From: Paraburkholderia silvatlantica
Lineage (GTDB): Bacteria > Pseudomonadota > Gammaproteobacteria > Burkholderiales > Burkholderiaceae
DNA: 64,000 bases
Assembly: GCF_003096715.1 (NCBI RefSeq)
Contig: NZ_QEOL01000002.1
Span: forward strand, 310,001 to 374,000
Direction: 5' to 3'
Made by a program: the position numbers and the translations under genes. The stretch's first letter is position 1, and the number at the start of each line of letters is the position of its first letter. The notes beneath the pieces are model-generated. The model did not search any database. It had not been told where the DNA came from and saw only the letters and a list, made by a program, of their open reading frames with translations. Below are positions 62,950 through 64,000 of the stretch, piece by piece.

Positions 62950-64000
62950 GTGACGCGCCGCCTCATCATCCTCTTCGCGCTCGCAGCCGGCCTCGTCGCG
63001 GTCTGCGCGTTGACGTGGGCGCTCTCGTGGCAGGCCGGCATCGACGCGCTGCGCCGCAACGCCGCCGTGCGCGGCGACCGCACCGCGGCTTCGCTCAAGA
63101 GCACGCTGGAGCGCTACGACTCGCTGCCCTATATCGTCGGCGAGCATCCGCTCGTGCAGGACGTGCTGGTCGATCCGAGACCCGAGTGGGTTGCCGCCGC
63201 CAACCGCTATCTCGAAGACGTGACCCGCCACGCGCGCGCGACGACGACCTACATCATCCGCGCCGACGGCATGAGCATCGCGGCCAGCAACTGGCGCGAC
63301 TCCGATAGCTTCGTCGGCGCGGATTACCGCTTCCGGCCGTATTTCATCGATGCGATGAATGGCGGCGTGGGGCGCTTCTTCGGCATCGGCACGATCTCGC
63401 ACGATCCGGGCTACTACGTGTCGCAGCCCGTGCGGCGCGACGGCAAGATCGTCGGCGTGGCCGTGGTGAAGCTCAATCTCGAATGGTTTCCGGGCACCGA
63501 TGCCTCGGAGCCGCTCCTCGTCACCGACGACAACGGGGTGATCTTTCTCTCCTCGGTGCCCGCGTGGAAGTACCGCACGGTGCGTCCGTTGCCGCCGGCC
63601 GTGGTGGCCTCGATCGACGCCACGCGCCAGTACGCGAGCGAGCCGATCGCGCCGCTGCCGGCGCGCGTCGAACGCGTGTTGCAGGGCGGCGCGGACATCG
63701 TGCGCATGGGGGCGGGCATACGCGCGCCGCGCTACCTGGAAACGCGCCGCTCGCTCGGCGAGCCCGACTGGCATCTCGTCACCATGTCGTCGATCGACCC
63801 CGTGCTCGAGGCCTCGCGCAACGCGACCATCATGACGGGCTTCGGCTACGTTTCGCTGTGCCTGTTCGGCTTCTACTGGCGCATGCGCCGCGCACGCGTG
63901 AGGGAAGTGATGCGCAGCCGCGCGATGCTGCAAAAGGCCTACGCGATGCTCAACGAGCGCGTGGCCGAGCGCACCGCCGATCTCTCGCAGGCGAACGAGC
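62950..64000 (+). CDS. dctB: C4-dicarboxylate sensor histidine kinase DctB (partial, runs off window)
   Basis: The frame from GTG 62950 stays open to the window end (350 codons). It encodes an N-terminal membrane helix (LIILFALAAGLVAVCALTWAL), a periplasmic sensing domain and a second helix (TIMTGFGYVSLCLFGFYW, about residue 300). The coiled-coil lead into the kinase domain (VAERTADLSQANE) follows. The periplasmic domain has the tandem PAS/CACHE-like segments of DctB (TTTYIIRADGMSIAASNWRD, FFGIGTISHDPGYYVSQPV). The catalytic region and the partner dctD should lie beyond the window. Confidence 0.9.
   Translation, partial: MTRRLIILFALAAGLVAVCALTWALSWQAGIDALRRNAAVRGDRTAASLKSTLERYDSLPYIVGEHPLVQDVLVDPRPEWVAAANRYLEDVTRHARATTTYIIRADGMSIAASNWRDSDSFVGADYRFRPYFIDAMNGGVGRFFGIGTISHDPGYYVSQPVRRDGKIVGVAVVKLNLEWFPGTDASEPLLVTDDNGVIFLSSVPAWKYRTVRPLPPAVVASIDATRQYASEPIAPLPARVERVLQGGADIVRMGAGIRAPRYLETRRSLGEPDWHLVTMSSIDPVLEASRNATIMTGFGYVSLCLFGFYWRMRRARVREVMRSRAMLQKAYAMLNERVAERTADLSQANE

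Noticed and set aside
61393..63933. An 846-codon minus-strand frame opposite dctA and dctB
   Set aside because: Antisense shadow of two well-recognised genes; composition is His/Arg/Glu-rich and repetitive with no family features.

Overview
The window is high-GC bacterial chromosome of the Burkholderia sensu lato type, most likely Paraburkholderia, Caballeronia or a close relative. The evidence is gene content and order: a GC-rich coding sequence with short intergenic gaps, an OpcP/OmpC-type porin, PhaM, methionine synthase split into two genes, the argS-SPOR-dsbA-SDR block, the birA-coaX block, the dacA-dat-ybeD-lipB-lipA block, and several families common in this group (DUF3567, DUF1840, DUF3141, PXPV repeat). 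I see no rRNA, tRNA, transposase, integrase, prophage or CRISPR array. This is core chromosome rather than a genomic island.

Layout. 0.4-8 kb: porin, LysR regulator, nitronate monooxygenase, a haloacetate-dehalogenase-like hydrolase with a complete fluoroacetate-dehalogenase residue set, an Lrp regulator divergent from an EamA exporter, and a DUF445 membrane protein. 8-12.2 kb: a tightly packed minus-strand run (ghrA, HMG-CoA lyase, YbaK, DUF1289, MaoC, metallo-beta-lactamase fold) with ATGA overlaps. 13-19.3 kb: acetate kinase and a phosphotransacetylase, divergent from a DUF3141 protein with a PHA-synthase-like Cys-Asp-His triad and a histone-like tail, then fabI. 19.4-24.4 kb: orphan sulfate-binding protein, PXPV protein, peptide-binding protein, SDR, dsbA. 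24.5-33 kb: SPOR protein, argS, DUF1840, the two-gene metH, DUF3567. 33-43.3 kb: pcaD, DUF3108, an IclR regulator divergent from an FAH-family gene, enoyl-CoA hydratase, phaM, a patatin, a ferritin-like protein and rfaE2, followed by twelve perfect copies of an 8-bp repeat. 43.4-51 kb: coaX-birA, a 341-bp gap carrying two arrays of DnaA-box-like motifs, an MCE/Mla-type lipid transporter operon, and a VanZ protein with tandem-repeat N-terminus. 51-58 kb: ferredoxin, hydrolase, DD-carboxypeptidase, a D-amino-acid transaminase gene reduced to a remnant, ybeD, GcvA-like regulator, DUF2917, lipB, lipA. 58-64 kb: tauABC, then dctA behind a clear sigma-54 promoter, and the start of dctB, which runs off the window.

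Functional themes are lipoic acid and biotin attachment (lipB/lipA, birA), envelope maintenance (MCE transporter, DD-carboxypeptidase, heptose adenylyltransferase, DsbA, SPOR), storage polymer biology (PhaM, DUF3141 cluster), sulfur and C4-dicarboxylate uptake, and aromatic or organic-acid breakdown (pcaD, FAH-family, HMG-CoA lyase). The observations most worth a second look are the phased DnaA-box-like arrays at 45561-45735, the internally deleted transaminase gene at 53878-54302, the DUF3141/acetate kinase/fabI cluster, and the 8-bp repeat at 43285-43380.
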